A stretch of 64,000 bases of DNA from UBA5018 sp044375975 (GTDB lineage: Bacteria; Cyanobacteriota; Cyanobacteriia; PCC-6307; Cyanobiaceae): NCBI GenBank assembly GCA_044375975.1, contig JBILLQ010000001.1, forward strand, positions 62,001 through 126,000, given 5' to 3'. Positions 1 through 8,867 of this stretch are shown piece by piece (the stretch's first letter is position 1; each line of letters begins with the position of its first letter). A model generated the notes under the pieces. That model made no database searches. It had not been told where the DNA came from and saw only the letters and a list, made by a program, of their open reading frames with translations. The position numbers and the translations under genes are program-made.

Positions 1-1086
1 GCCGCATGCAGGGTTTCCAGAGCATCTAGGGCTACCGCCAGCCCAGCCTGCTCGCTGAAGCTCACCAGGTGGCGATTGCTGGCTTGGGCTGGCCACTCGC
101 CCTGGCCGGCCAATTCCCGGATTGCCTCGATATCGAAGCCAAAACCAACGCCGCAGGCCAAGTGGGCTTGGCGGGCCTCCGGCGGGCAAAAGCGCCCCAC
201 CAGGGCGTCATAACGGCCGCCGCTGGCGATCGCCACAGGCGCATCGCTGCCCTGGCACACCAATTTCAGCACCAGGCCGTCGTAGAGCGAAAAGTGGGGC
301 TGGAAAGTGGGATCCAGCTGCAGGCTCACCCCATGGCGCGCGGCAGCGGGCATCACCAGCTCCAAGGTGGCAGCCAGGCTGGTGAGCAGGGGGTGCTGGC
401 CGAGCCAAACGGCCAACGTCTCCAGCACCTGGGCCGGAGCGCCCCGCAGGCGGCTCAGCTCCTGCAACCAGAGACGCTGCTCCTCGCTCAGAGGCAGGCT
501 GGCCAGGGATAGGGCGTCGAGGCCACTCAATGCCGTGCGGGCGGCGGGGCGCACCGGCTCTGGCAGGCGCTCCAGCAGCAAGCTGAGTAAGCCGTGGTGG
601 CCCAGCAGCAGCCGGGGGCGGTGCCGCTGGTCGAGGCCCAGGCTGCCCACCGCCGCCAACAGCAACCGCAACAGCTCTGCTTCCGCGGCCGCGGAGGGCT
701 CGCCCAGCAGTTCCACGCCACTTTGCAGCTGTTCCTGGATGCGCTGGGCTCCCCCCTCCCCAAGCCAGCTGCGGAAGATCGTGCCCTCGCTCCAGAGGCG
801 CAGCGGTCGCGGCTGGGAGGCCAGCCGCGTACAGGCCGCCCTAGCAATCGGTGCGGTTAATTCTGGCCTCAACCCCAGGGGCTCGCCACTCACCAGGCGC
901 ACAATCTCGCGCTCATTGATGGCCCCACCGGCTTCCAGGGTGTCCGAGCGCTCCACGCTGGGGGGAGTGAGCTGCTGATAACCCCAACGCCTGTAGACAG
1001 ACGACAACTGGGCGCAGATACTGCGGTTCTGCTCCACCTCGCCGGGGTTTAGATCCCGGACGCCGGCGGCGGGTTGCAGAGCCATG
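1..1086 (-). CDS. hisZ: ATP phosphoribosyltransferase regulatory subunit HisZ (partial)
   Basis: The reading frame opens at an ATG at 1086 and stays open to the left edge, so the C-terminus is missing. The N-terminus reads MALQPAAGVRDLNPGE, followed by a segment ending in GGAINERE, which matches the class II aminoacyl-tRNA-synthetase-like fold of HisZ. HisZ has no catalytic activity of its own; with the short form of HisG it makes the octameric enzyme for the first step of histidine synthesis. A short-form hisG lies at 40356-41096, which explains why HisZ is needed. It is 104 bp downstream of the suhB-like gene on the same strand. HisS is the main alternative, but the N-terminal pattern favours HisZ. 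Confidence 0.8.
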
Positions 1087-1190
1087 GACTGGAGCAGCGA
1101 TATCGCCGCCGATCCTCCTACGCAAGCCGCCCAGACCAACAGGGCCCATAAGCCCCATGCCCGGTTGACCATGCATAGGCGGGCCCCAAC

Positions 1191-2147
1191 TCAGGTGGCC
1201 TCCAATTCCGGGGCCTCCAATTCAGGGGCGCCGTAGCTGGCACCGGGCAGGGGCTGGCAAACCGCCAAACCATCGATCAGCTCCCTGTGCAGGCCTGGGG
1301 CACAGGCGATCAGTCGGCCACAGGCCAGCTCGAACTCACCGCCGTCGTAGGCGCTCACCAGGCCGCCGGCCTGCTCCACCAACACCACTCCAGCGGCCAG
1401 ATCCCAAGGAGAGAGGCCGCGTTCCCAGTAGCCATCGCAGCGACCGGCAGCTACAAAAGCCAAGTCAACGGCCGCCGCGCCGCCGCGTCTGACGCCATGG
1501 GTGCGATGGGTGAAATAGGCGAATTCGGCGTAATTGTTGTCAAGGCGGCTACGGCGATCGTAGGCAAAGCCAGTGGTCAGTAAGGAATCGGCGAGTTTGC
1601 TACAACCACTTACCCGAATGGCCTGCTCGTTACACCAAGCCCCCAAGCCCGGCGCTGCCCAATAGAGCTGGTCGAGCACGGGGACAGCGATGGCACCAAG
1701 CAGGGGCTGCCCCTGCCAGCAGAGCCCCACCGAGGTGCCGAACAGCGGAAAGCCATGGGCGTAATTGGTGGTGCCATCGAGGGGATCGACACACCACTCC
1801 AGGCCGCCCTGTTTGGCGATGCGACCGCTCTCCTCAGCCAGCACTCCGATCTGCGGTGTCTCCTGCTCCAACAAGCTCAGCACCGCCGCTTCTGCTGCCA
1901 GGTCGGCCTCGGTGACCAGATCGCCACTGCGCCCCTTCTCTCGCACCTGCTCCAGCCGCCCGAAGTGATGGCGCAACAGCTCCCCTCCAGCCAAGGCGGC
2001 CCGACGGGCCAGATCGGCCAACTTCTCCAAGTCTGTGCCCTGCAGGCCTGAAGCCATAGCTGCCGCATCGGAGCGGCGCTGGAGTGGGCTGGGGTCGTGG
2101 GGGCTGGACGGGTGAGGGCTGGACGGGTGGGGGCTGGACTGATTCAT
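1191..2147 (-). CDS. suhB: Inositol monophosphatase family protein
   Basis: This 318-residue protein belongs to the Mg-dependent, Li-sensitive phosphatase family. It shows the family metal-binding motifs LVTEAD, then WCVDPLDGTTNYAHGFP, then a C-terminal SPWDLAAG motif. Substrate may be inositol phosphate or histidinol phosphate; the nearby hisZ makes histidinol phosphatase worth considering, but sequence alone does not decide. The start ATG overlaps the TGA of the upstream ferredoxin gene (ATGA) and is preceded by GGAAGAAG, so translational coupling supports this long form. The first 20 residues are a low-complexity SSPHP repeat encoded by a short tandem repeat, absent from ordinary family members. 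Confidence 0.85.
   Translation of the reverse strand: MNQSSPHPSSPHPSSPHDPSPLQRRSDAAAMASGLQGTDLEKLADLARRAALAGGELLRHHFGRLEQVREKGRSGDLVTEADLAAEAAVLSLLEQETPQIGVLAEESGRIAKQGGLEWCVDPLDGTTNYAHGFPLFGTSVGLCWQGQPLLGAIAVPVLDQLYWAAPGLGAWCNEQAIRVSGCSKLADSLLTTGFAYDRRSRLDNNYAEFAYFTHRTHGVRRGGAAAVDLAFVAAGRCDGYWERGLSPWDLAAGVVLVEQAGGLVSAYDGGEFELACGRLIACAPGLHRELIDGLAVCQPLPGASYGAPELEAPELEAT
2088..2139. repeat. Short tandem repeat in the 5' end of the phosphatase gene
   Basis: About three imperfect copies of a 15-18 bp unit containing GGGCTGGACGGGTG lie here. On the minus strand they encode the Ser-Ser-Pro-His-Pro repeats at the start of the inositol monophosphatase family protein. The repeat does not break the reading frame. 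Confidence 0.7.
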
Positions 2148-2686
2148 TCTTCTTCCAGGGGCAGACCGGAGCGCACCTTGCCACGCCCGAAGAAGCGGCC
2201 AAACTGCAGCTCGTACACCTCGTCTTCCGCCTGGGTTTCCACCACAAGCGGCCCGGTGGCCCTAGCCACGCAGAGCAGCCCATAGCCCTGGGCCCGCAGC
2301 TCCTGGGAAAGGCCAAGGGCCTCCCGCTGGTCGATCGCCCCCTGCAACACCCGCACGGCACAGGCCGTACAACAGCCCTGGCGACAGCTGAAGGGCAGGG
2401 GGTCGCCCTGCTGCTCAAAGCTGCGAAGGATGTATTCCCCAGCCGGCACCTGGTGCTGGATCACCCGACCCTGCTCTAGCCAGTGCACGGTGATCGGGAA
2501 GCTGGGCGCCGGGCTGGCCTCGACTGGCGCTGGCGGCCCATCGCCGCCCCTGGCGGTCATGCCCTCGACAGCTGGGCACTCCGCAGCTGCGGCTGGGCCG
2601 TCGGCAGCTGGGGCAGGGACAGTCGGGGACTCTGCAGCGATGGCGAGGGGCTGCAGGCCTTGGGAATTGATGCTGTTTGCCGTCAT
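2144..2686 (-). CDS. 2Fe-2S ferredoxin-type electron carrier
   Basis: The C-terminal half is a plant-type ferredoxin domain with cluster cysteines in a C-x4-C-x2-C arrangement (CRQGCCTACAV) and a last cysteine about 35 residues later (LLCVA). It should carry single electrons in the cytosol. The frame is open further upstream to 2914, but that would overlap tRNA-Ser. The ATG at 2686 has GGAGG 8 bases upstream and is preferred, giving 180 residues; ATGs at 2701 and 2560 are alternatives. The N-terminal part is Ala/Pro-rich with no recognised domain. The stop overlaps the start of the downstream phosphatase gene. Confidence 0.75.
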   Translation of the reverse strand: MTANSINSQGLQPLAIAAESPTVPAPAADGPAAAAECPAVEGMTARGGDGPPAPVEASPAPSFPITVHWLEQGRVIQHQVPAGEYILRSFEQQGDPLPFSCRQGCCTACAVRVLQGAIDQREALGLSQELRAQGYGLLCVARATGPLVVETQAEDEVYELQFGRFFGRGKVRSGLPLEEE

Positions 2687-2725
2687 GCTGTTTGCCTCCA
2701 TGGTGTCTGCCGCGATGCTGTTTGC

Positions 2726-2800
2726 CGTCTTGCAGTGGGACGTCTTGCAGTGGGACGTCTTGCAGTGGGACGTCTTGGAGTGGGACGTCAAGACCTGGGA
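2726..2800. repeat. 15-bp tandem repeat, five units
   Basis: The unit CGTCTTGCAGTGGGA occurs at 2726, 2741, 2756 and 2771 (one substitution) with a degenerate fifth copy at 2786-2800. On the minus strand it would encode Lys-Thr-Ser-His-Cys repeats upstream of the ferredoxin start. I place it in the 5' leader rather than in the protein. Confidence 0.85.
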
Positions 2801-2859
2801 AGCCAAGGGGGGAGGGGGTGAACTGCTACATTGACACCTGGTTGCCCCATTTTGCCCCT

Positions 2860-2946
2860 GGAGAGGTGGCCGAGTGGTCGAAGGCGCAGCACTGGAAATG
2901 CTGTATAGGGGCAACTCTATCGAGGGTTCGAATCCCTCCCTCTCCG
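2860..2946 (+). tRNA. tRNA-Ser (anticodon GGA)
   Basis: The 87-base sequence begins GGAGAGG and ends CCTCTCC plus discriminator G, pairing over seven bases. The anticodon stem encloses the loop CTGGAAA with anticodon GGA. A long variable arm (TATAGGGGCAACTCTATC) and a T-arm with GGTTCGAATCC identify a class II serine tRNA reading UCC/UCU codons. Confidence 0.95.
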
Positions 2947-2950
2947 TTTT

Positions 2951-2976
2951 AAAGCCGGCTCCAGGGCCGGCTTTTT
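2951..2976 (+). terminator. Rho-independent terminator after tRNA-Ser
   Basis: AAGCCGGC and GCCGGCTT form an eight-base-pair stem around TCCAGG, followed directly by a T run. It lies five bases after the tRNA 3' end. Confidence 0.8.
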
Positions 2977-3112
2977 GATGCTTGCTCTATTGGCAATAAT
3001 TGCACCATTTCCCCGAGACCACCCCGAGAAATAAAAGCTGGCGCCAGCCAGGCAATCCCTGGGAAAACCACTAGCGAATCAAGTAAATTGATTAATAAAT
3101 GCCGCCTAGCGA

Positions 3113-4183
3113 TCATGGCCGCTGTGCCTGTCGGCCATGGCGCATCGAGTCCAGCAGGGCAGCGACAAGCAGCACTACTCCAATAAGGCCACTGAGCCAC
3201 TCAGGCAGATGCAGGTGGTGTACTCCCAGGGGAATGCCAGTGAGCATCAGCAGACCCAAGGCGCCGATGGCGTAGTGGGCCCCGTGCTCCAGGTAAACCA
3301 GCTGATCAAGAGCCCGCTCACGGCTCAACATCAGGGTGAGGGAGCGAATAAACAGGGCTCCAAGGCCTAGGCCAGTGAGAATGAGTGGCAAGCTTTGGGT
3401 AATGGCAAAAGCGCCGATCGTGCCATCCAGGCTGAAGGAGGCATCGAGCAGTTCCAGATAGATAAGGCTGGCCAGCCCTCCTGTGGCCAGAGCCTGACCA
3501 CTGGTAGATGCAGCCGAGCCCGGGGAAGCCACCAGCGACTCTTCACTGCCGAAGGCCTCGGAGATGGAGGTGCTTACCAATTGCAACACCAAACCGATTA
3601 AGCCACTGAACAGCACGGCGGCCTGCAGAGAGGCTGGAATGTTTGCGGCCAGCAGCAGCAGCACTACCAAGGCTAAAGCCACCTCAATAGCTTCAATACG
3701 ACCAGCGGAACTTAGCCTTTTTTCAATGCTGCGCCACCAGTGGAGCGTCTTAGCTTCATCGAAGAAGTAGCGCAGGAATACCATAAGTAGAAACATGCCG
3801 CCAAATGCCAGAATGCGCGGCTCAGCAACTTCTAGCAATTCTCGATAGTGCTCTGGATTGTGCAGAGCAGCATCGAGGGCCTCGCCCATGCCCACGCCAC
3901 CGGCCAGCGAGACCATGGCCAAAGGTCCAATAAAGCGCACACCGAAGACAGGAATCACCAGGCCCCAGGTGAGGAAAAACTTTTGCTGACCAGGACTAAG
4001 CCGATCGAGCACCCGAGCATTGACAACGGCATTGTCAAAGGAGAGGGAGATCTCCAGCAAAAGCAGCACCAAGGTGAGCCAGGCAGCCTGCAAGCCGGCG
4101 CTGCCCGCCACGATCGCCAGGCCAGCCCCACAGCAAACCAAGGGAAAGGCCAGGTAGCGGCCCAGCTGTCTGGCACCAATCAC
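3113..4183 (-). CDS. DUF475 / TerC-superfamily integral membrane protein
   Basis: This 356-residue protein has about eight hydrophobic segments and the family signature LEISLSFDNAVVNA near residues 43-56. A second acidic, Asp-containing membrane segment (LELLDASFSLDGTIGAF) lies near residue 245. These are the DUF475 features within the TerC/LysE-like superfamily. Members are linked to metal ion (for example Mn or tellurite) handling, but the substrate here cannot be read from sequence. It ends the minus-strand run that begins with the amino-acid transporter genes, 68 bp after the ATPase gene, and may or may not be cotranscribed. Confidence 0.8.
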   Translation of the reverse strand: MIGARQLGRYLAFPLVCCGAGLAIVAGSAGLQAAWLTLVLLLLEISLSFDNAVVNARVLDRLSPGQQKFFLTWGLVIPVFGVRFIGPLAMVSLAGGVGMGEALDAALHNPEHYRELLEVAEPRILAFGGMFLLMVFLRYFFDEAKTLHWWRSIEKRLSSAGRIEAIEVALALVVLLLLAANIPASLQAAVLFSGLIGLVLQLVSTSISEAFGSEESLVASPGSAASTSGQALATGGLASLIYLELLDASFSLDGTIGAFAITQSLPLILTGLGLGALFIRSLTLMLSRERALDQLVYLEHGAHYAIGALGLLMLTGIPLGVHHLHLPEWLSGLIGVVLLVAALLDSMRHGRQAQRP

Positions 4184-4251
4184 GTTGCAGCCGCTAAAAG
4201 CTACTCATTGTCCCAGTTGACGGCACCGTTTGCAGTGCGGCAGGGGCTGCT

Positions 4252-5016
4252 CTACAGAATTTGATCTAGGAAACGGCGCGTGCGTTCGTGGCTGGGGTTA
4301 GTGAAAAAGGTTTCTGGTGGCGCAATCTCCACCACTTCACCGTCTGCCATCAGCACCACGCGATCTGCCACCTGGCGGGCGAAGCGCACCTCATGAGTAA
4401 CTACCACCATGGTCATGCCATCGGCGGCCAGCCCTTGCATCACATCGAGCACTTCACGCACCATTTCTGGATCGAGGGCGCTGGTGGGCTCGTCAAACAA
4501 CATCAGCCGGGGATCCATGCAGAGCGAGCGAGCGATTGCCACGCGCTGTTGCTGGCCACCGGAAAGCTGGCCTGGAAACTTGCCAGCCTGTTCAGCAATC
4601 CCCACCCTAGTCAGCAGTTCCAGGGCCCGCTGCTGAGCCTCCGCCCGGCTGCGACGTCGCACCAACATCGGCGCCAGGGTAAGGTTTTGCAGAACAGTTA
4701 GATGGGGAAATAGATTAAACTGCTGAAACACCATACCAACTTCGCGGCGAATAGCCTCGATATGGCGCAGGTCGTTTCCCAATGGCAGGCCATCAAACTG
4801 AATGGCGCCTTTTTGATAGTCCTCAAGGGCATTAAAGGTGCGAATAAAAGTGCTCTTGCCAGAGCCAGATGGGCCCATTATTACTACCACCTCGCCCCGC
4901 TGTACCTGCAGGCTGGCTCCCCGCAACGCGTGGAATCCATTTGGATACCATTTGTGAACATCTTTGGCCTCGAGGATCAGGGACTGAGTTGCCTCTTCAG
5001 CTATGGCGGCGATCAT
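4252..5016 (-). CDS. Polar amino-acid ABC transporter, ATP-binding subunit
   Basis: This 254-residue ATPase has Walker A GPSGSGKST near residue 49, the signature LSGGQQQR, Walker B LMLFDEPTSALDPE and a switch histidine in VVVTHEV. It belongs to the GlnQ/HisP/AapP group that energises uptake of glutamate, glutamine, aspartate and related residues. Its ATG overlaps the stop of the upstream permease by four bases, so it is the last gene of the binding protein-permease-permease-ATPase operon. Comparable cyanobacterial proteins are BgtA/NatFGH-type; the exact substrate range is inferred only. Confidence 0.92.
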   Translation of the reverse strand: MIAAIAEEATQSLILEAKDVHKWYPNGFHALRGASLQVQRGEVVVIMGPSGSGKSTFIRTFNALEDYQKGAIQFDGLPLGNDLRHIEAIRREVGMVFQQFNLFPHLTVLQNLTLAPMLVRRRSRAEAQQRALELLTRVGIAEQAGKFPGQLSGGQQQRVAIARSLCMDPRLMLFDEPTSALDPEMVREVLDVMQGLAADGMTMVVVTHEVRFARQVADRVVLMADGEVVEIAPPETFFTNPSHERTRRFLDQIL

Positions 5017-6263
5017 CGCAGGTTGGGCAGGTGGTGGGGATCAAGACGCCGCTCCAGGGCTCGGCTGCCCAGCCCAAGGGCAGCGCAGCAGCACCAGAAC
5101 AACAGGGCCAAGGTGAGGTAAACCTCGCCATAGTGGCCAAGAAAATCGGGATTTGCCATCACGGTGCGGGCGGTGCCCAGCAGCTCCATCAGGCCAATCA
5201 AGGACAGCAGGGTGGTGTCTTGCAGTAGCGAGATGAACTGCCCCACCATCACCGGCAAGGCCACCCGCAGGGCCTGGGGCAGCACCACGTGCTGCAGGCC
5301 CTGGGCGGTGGATAGGCCCAGGGAGCGGGCTGCCTCCAGTTGGCCGTTGGGAATGGCCGCAAGGCCAGAACGTACCGCTTCTGCGAGATAGGCGGCCGCA
5401 AAAATTGTTAGCACCCAAGCCGCTCGCCAAACCCGCTCTGGTGCCAGCCCGCCTGGCAGCAAAAAACCGAGAATGTTCTGGCCTAAGAAAAGCAGGGTAA
5501 TCAGCGGTGCACCGCGGATGAATTCGATATAGATCACCGACCCCCAGCGCAGCAAAGGATAGCTACTGCGGCGACCTAGGGCCAGCATCACCCCCAGGGG
5601 AAAGCAGAGCAGGATGGCAAAGCTGGCCTGCAACAAGGTGAGCATCAAACCGCCCCACTCGGCACTGGCCACGGGCGTTAGGCCGAAACCGCCATTGATC
5701 AACACCATCCCAAGCAAATAAATAACTGGCCAAACCAGCGCAAACCATTTGATCGCATCTGCCCCCAGCCGTCTACCTAGTCGTCCGAGCAACCAGCGCA
5801 TAGCCAGTAACAGGCAGGCAATGGCTAGCCAGCGGCCAGCAATAGCAGTAGATAGCCCCAGGGCCTGGGGGGTGATCAGGCAAACAGCCAGCAGCACCGC
5901 AGCGGAAATGCGGTCGTTTCGGGGCCAAAGCAGCCCGGGGCGATCGGCGCGACGACAGCTGCGCAGCAGGCCCCAACTGGCGCCAGCGGTGGCAGCCAGC
6001 AAAAAGGCCAGCAACCACAGCCTCCATTGCTGCTCGATCGGGTAACGACCGATGCAGAGCAGGGTGCTGTTCAGTTGAATCACCGCCCAGTTGGCCTGGA
6101 GGAGTGCCCAACGCAACAGCCCAAACAATGCAGCCAAAATCGAGCCGATCAGCACAAAACTGAGCAGCCCATCTAGCCTGGTAGCAAACAGTTCCCGGCG
6201 CAGCCAATCCTTGCCGCGCTGCAGGGAGCCAGGGGGAAGCTCCCCAGTAACAGAATTGCCCAT
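5013..6263 (-). CDS. Polar amino-acid ABC transporter permease (AapM/BztC type)
   Basis: This membrane permease has several N-terminal hydrophobic segments and a C-terminal BPD_transp_1 domain with the EAA loop EAARSLGLSTAQGLQHVVLPQALR. The length, about 416 residues, fits the long permease of the glutamate/aspartate family. I chose the ATG at 6263 because AAGGAG lies eight bases upstream and it starts just after the preceding gene's TGA; an in-frame ATG at 6302 would overlap that gene. It pairs with the next permease to form the membrane channel. Confidence 0.9.
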   Translation of the reverse strand: MGNSVTGELPPGSLQRGKDWLRRELFATRLDGLLSFVLIGSILAALFGLLRWALLQANWAVIQLNSTLLCIGRYPIEQQWRLWLLAFLLAATAGASWGLLRSCRRADRPGLLWPRNDRISAAVLLAVCLITPQALGLSTAIAGRWLAIACLLLAMRWLLGRLGRRLGADAIKWFALVWPVIYLLGMVLINGGFGLTPVASAEWGGLMLTLLQASFAILLCFPLGVMLALGRRSSYPLLRWGSVIYIEFIRGAPLITLLFLGQNILGFLLPGGLAPERVWRAAWVLTIFAAAYLAEAVRSGLAAIPNGQLEAARSLGLSTAQGLQHVVLPQALRVALPVMVGQFISLLQDTTLLSLIGLMELLGTARTVMANPDFLGHYGEVYLTLALLFWCCCAALGLGSRALERRLDPHHLPNLR

Positions 6264-6264
6264 C

Positions 6265-7308
6265 TCAGCGCTCCTTAATGCGAACCAACTGGTTGAGAGC
6301 ATTCATCACTGCTGAGATCAACAGATCCAACACCAGGTAGGTGCCCAACAACAGAATTACTACCTCCACCGCTCGGCCGGTTTGGTTGAGGGTGGTTTCA
6401 GCCACGGCGTAGAGATCGGCGTAGCCAACGGCCACGGCCAGGGAGGAATTTTTTGCAAGGGAAATGTACTGGGTGTTCAGACCCGGCACGATTACGGGCA
6501 GGGCCTGGGGAATAACCACATGGCGGATGCTGGCCAGCCAGCCCAGGCCCAGGGAGGAAGCGGCCTCCCATTGACCAGCGGGCACCGAGGCGATGCCGCC
6601 CCGCACCACCTCGGCTATATAAGCGCCGGAGTAAACCACCAGGCCCACCAGCAGAGCGCAGAATTCGACACTCAAGCGCAGCGGTGCCTGCCACACATCA
6701 TTAATCAGTTGGGGGCCAACCCAATGCAGACCATTATGAAAACCAGCCAGATACAAACCAGACTTAGCTAGCACTACGCCGGGACCCTGCAGGGCAGCGA
6801 GGCCATTGGGCAGCGATAGGAAAACAACGAAATACCAAAAGACCAGCTGCAACAGAAGTGGGATATTACGTACCAACTCTACATAGACACGCACCAGGCG
6901 ACGCAGCAGGCCGTTGCTACTAAAGTTGGCCATCCCCGCCAGGGTGCCCACAATTGTGGCTCCAATCAGGCCGCAGCTTACGGCCCGCAGCGTATTGCCC
7001 AGACCGGCCAGCAGCCCTCGCCAGTAGGGCATCTCGGCCTGAAAAGGCAAAACTGATTCGGCGATGTCAAAGCCGGCGGGCTGTCCCAACCAGCGCCAAC
7101 TCAGCAATAGGCCGGCAGCAGTGAGATTGCGCACCAGATTGCCGAGTAAAAAAGCTACCAGCAACAGCAATACGAAACCCACCAACGCCTGCACCAGCCA
7201 GGGGATCAGCAGCCGGTTACGCCACCAGGGTGGCTGGGACAAACCTGGATTTTCTGCACCATTAAAGCCCCCTCGCTGGAATTGCTGGGGGTTGAGAGGG
7301 TTGCCCAT
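6265..7308 (-). CDS. Polar amino-acid ABC transporter permease (AapQ/BztB type)
   Basis: About 347 residues with an N-terminal membrane segment and a BPD_transp_1 domain carrying the EAA motif EAASSLGLGWLASIRHVVIPQALP. It is the second permease of the heterodimer. The ATG at 7308 shares a base with the TGA of the binding-protein gene (TGATG), which indicates translational coupling. The longer in-frame start at 7350 would overlap the upstream gene by 43 bp and is less likely. Confidence 0.9.
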   Translation of the reverse strand: MGNPLNPQQFQRGGFNGAENPGLSQPPWWRNRLLIPWLVQALVGFVLLLLVAFLLGNLVRNLTAAGLLLSWRWLGQPAGFDIAESVLPFQAEMPYWRGLLAGLGNTLRAVSCGLIGATIVGTLAGMANFSSNGLLRRLVRVYVELVRNIPLLLQLVFWYFVVFLSLPNGLAALQGPGVVLAKSGLYLAGFHNGLHWVGPQLINDVWQAPLRLSVEFCALLVGLVVYSGAYIAEVVRGGIASVPAGQWEAASSLGLGWLASIRHVVIPQALPVIVPGLNTQYISLAKNSSLAVAVGYADLYAVAETTLNQTGRAVEVVILLLGTYLVLDLLISAVMNALNQLVRIKER

Positions 7309-8438
7309 CAACGGAAGGGAGGGGCATAGATAAGACCACCTTCTTTCCACTGTCGGTTGATGCCGCGTTCAAGCTTGAGCTTGGAAGCGGGGCCCACATT
7401 ACGATCGAAAACTTCGCCGTAGTTACCCACAGCTTTTATCGCCTTAAAAGCAAATTCCGAAGGAAGACCTAGCTGCTTACCAAAATCGCCCTCAATCCCT
7501 AGGAATCGACGTAAGTCGGCAAGATTCTTATTAGCCTTTGCCTCGGAAAATTTGGCATCCACATTGGCCTGGGTGAGCCCCAATTCTTCTGCCTGCATCA
7601 AGGCGTAGATGGACCAGCGCACCGCATCGGCCCAGGCCGGATCAGAGTTGACACTGGCGGGGCTGAGCGGTTCCTTGCTCATCACCTCCGGCAACAGGGC
7701 GTGAGCATCGGCATTGGGGAAGCTGCTGCGCTTGCCGGCCAACTGGGAGCGGTCGCTGGTTACCGCCACGCAGCGTGCCCCCAGGTAGGCGGCGTAGGTC
7801 TGGTCACTGGTCTGGAACTTGAGCGGCGTATAAGCCACGTTCAGCTCGCGCATCCGGTCCGCCAAGTTGAGTTCTGTGGTGGTGCCGCTTTCCACACAGA
7901 TCGGCTTGCCAGCCAGATCCTTCAAGCCTTTGATGCCGCTGGCCACGGGCACCATCACACCCTGGCCGTCATAGAAGACAGTTGGGGCAAAGCTGAGGCC
8001 GTTGCCGCCAGCGGCATCGCGACTGAGCGTCTCTGTGGTGTTGCGAGAGAGCAGGTCCACTTCGCCGCTGGCCAAGGCGGCGAAGCGCTCGCTGGAATTG
8101 AGATTGCGATACTCCACCTTGCTGGCGTCCCCCAACAGGGCGGCCGCCACCGTCTTGCAGACGTCCACGTCGAGGCCGGAATAGCGGCCATCGGGCTCGA
8201 CAAAGCTGAAGCCAGGCAGGGTGCCCTCAACGCCGCAAATCAACTTGCCGCGGCTCTGGATCGCCGCCATCTTCTGGCTCTGCACGCCGGAGCCGTCCTC
8301 GGGAGCGCAACCGGCCAGGGGGCCCATTAGCAGGGCGGCCAACAGCAAGATCGGCAGGCGCCTGGCCTGGGCAGGGGAACAGCGACTTGTCCCTAGGCCG
8401 CCAGTTTGCTGGAGAGAGAAGAACCGGGGCATCCGCAA
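7308..8438 (-). CDS. Amino-acid ABC transporter substrate-binding lipoprotein
   Basis: This 376-residue periplasmic protein begins with a basic stretch, a hydrophobic segment and a lipobox LAGC near residue 44. This indicates lipid anchoring. The mature part has the SBP_bac_3 pattern: GKLICGVEGTLPGFSF, then YSGLDVDVCKTVAAALLGD, then RNTTETLSRDA, typical of AapJ/BztA general polar amino-acid binding proteins. It is the first gene of the four-gene operon. The true start may lie a few codons downstream of 8438; no strong ribosome site was seen. Confidence 0.9.
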   Translation of the reverse strand: MRMPRFFSLQQTGGLGTSRCSPAQARRLPILLLAALLMGPLAGCAPEDGSGVQSQKMAAIQSRGKLICGVEGTLPGFSFVEPDGRYSGLDVDVCKTVAAALLGDASKVEYRNLNSSERFAALASGEVDLLSRNTTETLSRDAAGGNGLSFAPTVFYDGQGVMVPVASGIKGLKDLAGKPICVESGTTTELNLADRMRELNVAYTPLKFQTSDQTYAAYLGARCVAVTSDRSQLAGKRSSFPNADAHALLPEVMSKEPLSPASVNSDPAWADAVRWSIYALMQAEELGLTQANVDAKFSEAKANKNLADLRRFLGIEGDFGKQLGLPSEFAFKAIKAVGNYGEVFDRNVGPASKLKLERGINRQWKEGGLIYAPPFR

Positions 8439-8867
8439 CCGCTGAACTGGCCCGATTTTCCCACCTTTCTGACCAAGCGTTGGCCCCTTGGCCAGAGAGA
8501 TGGCCCTTTGGGCCGAAAGTGGACCATAATCTCATCCGAATTTATGGCTCGATCCCTAGCAAGCAAACTCCGAGGCAGCTGGTGAGCGCCCTGGCTGGGG
8601 CCTCTGGCGAAGGCCTGCAAAGCCATCAAAGGCAACTGCTCAGAGCTGAATTGCGTCAATAGCTGAGGGGGCAGCAGCGGCAGGCGAGGAGTAGCCGAGG
8701 TACAACCGAGAGACAGCTGAGGGGCAGGAGGGGCGGCAGGGGTCAACCAGCTGAGCGACTGCAGACCTGGACCTGAGCGACAGCAGGGCGGGAGGATCCG
8801 AACTTACCTTTCTAAACCAATTTTACACCATGTTTAAGCTTTTGATTTGTAATTGGTCGAAGCGACC
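8439..8867. other. Divergent intergenic region, no gene seen
   Basis: This 429-bp gap separates the minus-strand amino-acid transporter operon from the plus-strand SLC13 gene and must hold both promoters. The open frames here lack ribosome sites and family-like composition. The 100 bases before 8868 are AT-rich relative to the surroundings, consistent with a promoter, but I could not assign boxes or an operator. Confidence 0.5.

Noticed and set aside
2701..2914. N-terminal extension of the ferredoxin gene with TSHCK repeats
   Set aside because: It would overlap tRNA-Ser and has no ribosome site, while the ATG at 2686 has a good one.
8393..8746. A 117-codon minus-strand frame upstream of the binding-protein gene
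   Set aside because: It overlaps the start of the amino-acid binding protein and has no recognisable domain.
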